Assembly: GCA_910574475.1 (NCBI GenBank)
Contig: CAJTAT010000009.1
Location: 84,667-148,666, forward strand
Source of the DNA: Clostridia bacterium
GTDB lineage: Bacteria; Bacillota; Clostridia; Lachnospirales; Lachnospiraceae
Direction of reading: 5' to 3'
Length of the DNA stretch: 64,000 bases
Shown here: positions 60,981 to 64,000 of the stretch, piece after piece
Layout of the letters: each line of letters begins with the position of its first letter
Position numbering within the stretch: the first letter of the stretch is position 1
Position numbers and translations under genes: made by a program
The notes under the pieces: model-generated
Database searches by the model: none
What the model saw: the letters and a program-made list of their open reading frames with translations, nothing else
What the model was told of the DNA's origin: nothing

Positions 60981-62547
60981 TGCTCTTACTCCTTATCTCT
61001 GAAATTCTCTTTATCATTACATAAAATGTTAATGGTACCAGACTACACAAAATCCGGTTATACGAATCGCCAAAACCTTCCCTTAGTGGGAGCTCCCGTC
61101 CTAGGCAGACAACAAAATTCAAAAGAGCATATCCAAATAAGATGCAATCCCACCAATCAAGTTTCTTTTTATAAATAATCGCTCCTCCTAGAACAATTGC
61201 TGCAGTATGGGGAAAGTATTTCCAATATTCAATTTCTAAATTATGTAATACAGCAAGAACGTTTACCACAAACTTTTCTGAAGTATACATACCAATTAGT
61301 AAGCAGGCAGCTATCAATCCAATAATAATCAATTCAGGTAACTGTTGCCTGATTCCTTTAAAAAGCACATTTTCGAAAAACAGAACATAAAATACGACTG
61401 CAATCATCGAAAAAAAAATTACAGTCACCGCACTTGCTGACAAAAAATTTTCGCGTGTACTTAAAGCTGTAAATGTTTTCTCTGAGAGTATCCTTAACAA
61501 GAAACTACTTTGTAATAAAACCATTGGAATAGTGATTATTATCATATTTTTCTTTGAAATAGATAAATGTCCAATGCATACTATAAAAAATGCTGCCATC
61601 ACGCCACTTTCCAGACGTCCGAATGACAGCCACACTAAAAATAATGAAATTAATATCCACCCGGAATTCCTGTTGTCTTTGGAAAAATCAAATGAATACA
61701 AACATATGATTGTTATAAATACCATCATATAGGTACAAGAATTAACCATATGAATTAAATACAGAAAAGATGGAATTCCAAAAAGCAGGCAGCAAATTAT
61801 TATGGCTGTTGCTATCATTTTTTTCTTACTTGCCTGTTGATTTACTACTTTCTTTATGTGATGAAATACGCAGAGGACTAAACTAAGTATCAGCATCCAG
61901 TGAAAAGCTTGTATGGTTTCAAACCCAGCAAATCTTGCAAGAGATACCATCAGTGCAGAGTTAATCCCCGTAGCTAAAATACATGCTCCCACAGCCTCAG
62001 AGCATATGCTTCCTTGGTTCGCAATCATTTCACCAAATTGGTAAATAAATATATGGGAATCATATGTGGTTATAATTGGCATAAAGCCAGCAGAAATTAT
62101 TAAAATAAAGCTTGCTATATATAAGGCATGTCGAATGGCCGCCAAATAATTAATTGTTTTGAAATACTCCTTTCTCCAAATCAAAAATATACAAAAACTA
62201 CTTCCTATCATAATCATCATAACTGGCAAACAATATGTTATATTACAAGCAAGAATCACAATGCTGCTAAAGCTCCATACCGCTAGTCCCGTAGGAAATG
62301 AAAGTCCCATATATGCAATGGGGTTATAGGGAAGCAAACAGGCCACTATGAAATATCCTAATAAAAATATTATAAGCGTTGTCGCTAACTGACGAACCTG
62401 ATATCCCACTGTTAATCTATAGACTATACCAGATAACAGTTCATTGTTGTATTCATTCTGTGCAATGTTTTTACTCCATAGAGCAACTATTACAGCAACG
62501 CAAAATAAGATAGCTGGAATGATCCATTGCAATATCTTTTTATTCAT
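60961..62547 (-). CDS. Large membrane protein of the polysaccharide cluster (Wzy- or GT-C-like)
   Basis: A 528-residue protein with about 13 hydrophobic segments and periplasmic loops, including one after PIITTYDSHIFIYQFGE. The layout resembles O-antigen polymerases or GT-C transferases that act on undecaprenyl-linked sugars, but no diagnostic motif is recognised. Its place between methyltransferase and a second membrane protein supports a surface-glycan role. Overlaps both neighbours. Confidence 0.7.
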   Translation of the reverse strand: MNKKILQWIIPAILFCVAVIVALWSKNIAQNEYNNELLSGIVYRLTVGYQVRQLATTLIIFLLGYFIVACLLPYNPIAYMGLSFPTGLAVWSFSSIVILACNITYCLPVMMIMIGSSFCIFLIWRKEYFKTINYLAAIRHALYIASFILIISAGFMPIITTYDSHIFIYQFGEMIANQGSICSEAVGACILATGINSALMVSLARFAGFETIQAFHWMLILSLVLCVFHHIKKVVNQQASKKKMIATAIIICCLLFGIPSFLYLIHMVNSCTYMMVFITIICLYSFDFSKDNRNSGWILISLFLVWLSFGRLESGVMAAFFIVCIGHLSISKKNMIIITIPMVLLQSSFLLRILSEKTFTALSTRENFLSASAVTVIFFSMIAVVFYVLFFENVLFKGIRQQLPELIIIGLIAACLLIGMYTSEKFVVNVLAVLHNLEIEYWKYFPHTAAIVLGGAIIYKKKLDWWDCILFGYALLNFVVCLGRELPLREGFGDSYNRILCSLVPLTFYVMIKRISEIRSKSSERGHL

Positions 62548-63226
62548 TTATCCACTCACTCTCTGCCATAATATATATATTTCCCATATCATCATTCACA
62601 AGTATTGCTTTAGCACATTCCTCCAGATTTGTAGGATTAACAAATACATAGGTTGCATTATTAAACAGGGCATTTGTATCTGTATCCCTAAATAATAATA
62701 CATGGTTTCTGGCCAATGATATCCCTATATTTTCAAATTTTGCATTTTCTAAATATCCTTCATGGTTAACCATTCGTGGAATTGAATCATTCAATACAAC
62801 ATCCTTAAACATTGCTTTTGCATAGTCTCGATAGTATCCATCCATACTAATCATGCATTTCTTTTTTAAAAAAATAGTATACATCAAAGCATCTCCGCCA
62901 TAAGGATCACATAATTCATTCTGAGGCTCAGACCAGACTGAATTTGCTGTCAAAATGTCCTGATTACTATTGCTATAACATAAGAAAGGCATAAAAACTT
63001 TGCCTGTATAACAGGCACTGAAACCCATACCAATAAAAAAAAGATAAATAAAACAATGAGCTTTTGACATTATTAAACACACTAAGCCCAAAACAATACC
63101 TATACCAAATATCACTCTTTCTAGATTACTTTCAGCAAGCCATAATAATCCTAAAACTAAAGCAGCAAACTCGATCAATATCATAAACACTGATATCTTT
63201 TCCCATTTAATCTGAGCACAATTCAT
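62540..63226 (-). CDS. Uncharacterised membrane-anchored protein of the polysaccharide cluster
   Basis: A 228-residue protein with two to three N-terminal membrane helices (about 10-75) followed by an outside-facing region (FMPFLCYSNSNQDILT onward) without a recognised fold. It overlaps the next gene by eight bases, which suggests that the two proteins act together, possibly as a split GT-C-type enzyme. Family not recognised. Confidence 0.6.
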   Translation of the reverse strand: MNCAQIKWEKISVFMILIEFAALVLGLLWLAESNLERVIFGIGIVLGLVCLIMSKAHCFIYLFFIGMGFSACYTGKVFMPFLCYSNSNQDILTANSVWSEPQNELCDPYGGDALMYTIFLKKKCMISMDGYYRDYAKAMFKDVVLNDSIPRMVNHEGYLENAKFENIGISLARNHVLLFRDTDTNALFNNATYVFVNPTNLEECAKAILVNDDMGNIYIMAESEWINE

Positions 63227-63276
63227 CTTACTTCTGCTCTCCCACTCTATCTAAGTTTATAGTTACTTTCAATGTA

Positions 63277-63828
63277 TTAATGAGTACTTCTTTTTACAAA
63301 ATACCAAATATATTGTGCTGGTTCTGAATAAAGCCTAGCTGTTCGATATTCTTCTTCCAGCTCCAAATGAAGCAGTTCGTAATTCATCCCCTTATATCCA
63401 TTCTTTTCGTAAAACCTGTTCGCTCTCATATTCTCAGGGGAAACATACCAATATATCAAATTTAGATCATAGCGTTCAAATCCTATTGATATAATCTCCT
63501 GCATCGCCAGCCTTGCCAGCCCTATCCCCATTGCTTTTTGTCTAATCGTAATGGCAAACTCAGCCCTCTCATTCCTGTAATCTATATTTTTAAGGCTGAC
63601 CGTTCCCAGATATTCATCAAAATCCTCACTATCTTCATCTGTTATAGCATAATGAAGATAGTGAGGATTCTTTTCTGTGTACTGCTCCCTGGCTTGCTTG
63701 ATAAAGTTTTTACAATCATCTATTGTTAGTTTCATAAAATCTGTCTGTAAGTCATGAACTACAGAATCATCCTGCATCCATTCCAACATAAGCTCTGAGT
63801 CTTCCTGTTTTAATTCTCTTAACTTCAC
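63277..63828 (-). CDS. GNAT-family N-acetyltransferase (RimJ/RimL-like)
   Basis: A 183-residue acetyltransferase with the acetyl-CoA segment RQKAMGIGLARLAMQEII and YWYVSPENMRANRFYEKNGY, typical of GNAT enzymes acting on amino groups of proteins or sugar-nucleotide amines. The context favours a 4-amino-sugar substrate, unproven. It is on the same strand as the polysaccharide cluster. Confidence 0.88.
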   Translation of the reverse strand: MKLRELKQEDSELMLEWMQDDSVVHDLQTDFMKLTIDDCKNFIKQAREQYTEKNPHYLHYAITDEDSEDFDEYLGTVSLKNIDYRNERAEFAITIRQKAMGIGLARLAMQEIISIGFERYDLNLIYWYVSPENMRANRFYEKNGYKGMNYELLHLELEEEYRTARLYSEPAQYIWYFVKRSTH

Positions 63829-63854
63829 AAAATTTCCTCTTTACTTCTATTTAT

Positions 63855-64000
63855 TTAAAGATTCATGATATTAAGAAACCGTTCCAAGCTATAGACAAGA
63901 AACTTCTGTTCCCCTGTCATTCCTTCGATACACCCTTCCTTAAATTCCTTGCGTTTTGGTCCTTCCCAGTCTTTTAGCCATGTATCTACCGCCCTTGCCA
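63855..64000 (-). CDS. C-terminal fragment of an unidentified protein
   Basis: An open frame enters from the right edge and stops at 63857-63855 after about 48 codons. It reads ARAVDTWLKDWEGPKRKEF and ends SLERFLNIMNL. Not recognised; probably another gene of the same operon, 27 bases upstream of the acetyltransferase. Confidence 0.55.
   Translation of the reverse strand, partial: ARAVDTWLKDWEGPKRKEFKEGCIEGMTGEQKFLVYSLERFLNIMNL

Overview
The window looks like chromosome from an anaerobic Gram-positive of the class Clostridia, most likely family Lachnospiraceae. The grounds are a SCIFF ranthipeptide with its radical-SAM maturase beside a fused SecDF, a HemZ-type coproporphyrinogen dehydrogenase, rubrerythrins under a PerR-like regulator, an oxygen-sensitive sulfatase maturase, AGGAGG-type ribosome binding sites and moderate-to-low GC. 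This assignment is an inference from gene content and order; no 16S gene is present.

Layout. 1-7088 (all minus): start of polC, ispG, an ftsW-like gene, ilvE, a chemoreceptor and a thyA-folA pair. 7153-10400: a fermentative iron-type alcohol dehydrogenase/aldehyde dehydrogenase operon and a polyferredoxin. 10613-12577 (plus): tRNA-Gly(GCC), a small unknown protein, a rubrerythrin and a LUD-domain protein. 12574-17904: a tightly coupled operon of a MacB/FtsX-type ABC ATPase, a membrane-anchored CARDB-like protein, the permease and a cell-wall amidase. 18170-20677: glyA, a DUF1294 protein and a TauE/SafE-type exporter.

20801-31279 is the most interesting accessory region. An anaerobic sulfatase maturase faces a minus-strand operon encoding a cytoplasmic Cys-type sulfatase, an SsuA/NMT1-like lipoprotein, two SsuC/TauC-like permeases, two non-identical ATPases, a BadF-type sugar kinase and a glycerol-1-phosphate-dehydrogenase-like enzyme. 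A DeoR regulator lies just upstream. The genes fit a route that imports an intact sulfate ester, desulfates it in the cytosol and then phosphorylates and oxidises or reduces it. The two ATPases are degenerate in complementary motifs, predicting one canonical and one degenerate ATP site.

31329-40169 is a housekeeping run (apt, relA/spoT, MBL hydrolase, hemZ, HD-GYP, hisS, aspS). 40407-41400 is a perR-rubrerythrin operon with a Per-box-like site on its promoter. 41529-48341 holds an amidohydrolase, recJ, secDF, the SCIFF maturase scfB and its 47-residue precursor scfA. 48467-55662 holds TIGR04086-like and CNNM/CBS membrane proteins, sbcC, sbcD and an Rpn/PD-(D/E)XK protein. From 56022 to the right edge the DNA is more AT-rich: a lone tyrosine recombinase lies downstream of a surface-polysaccharide cluster (flippase, DPM1-like transferase, two methyltransferases, two membrane proteins) and a GNAT acetyltransferase. 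One methyltransferase gene contains a run of nine G.

The intergenic DNA carries several small repeat families: hairpins with a GTGTA loop, hairpins with GGATGTCTCAAA arms, and a GCCAAAGCGGAACTT motif just upstream of ribosome binding sites.
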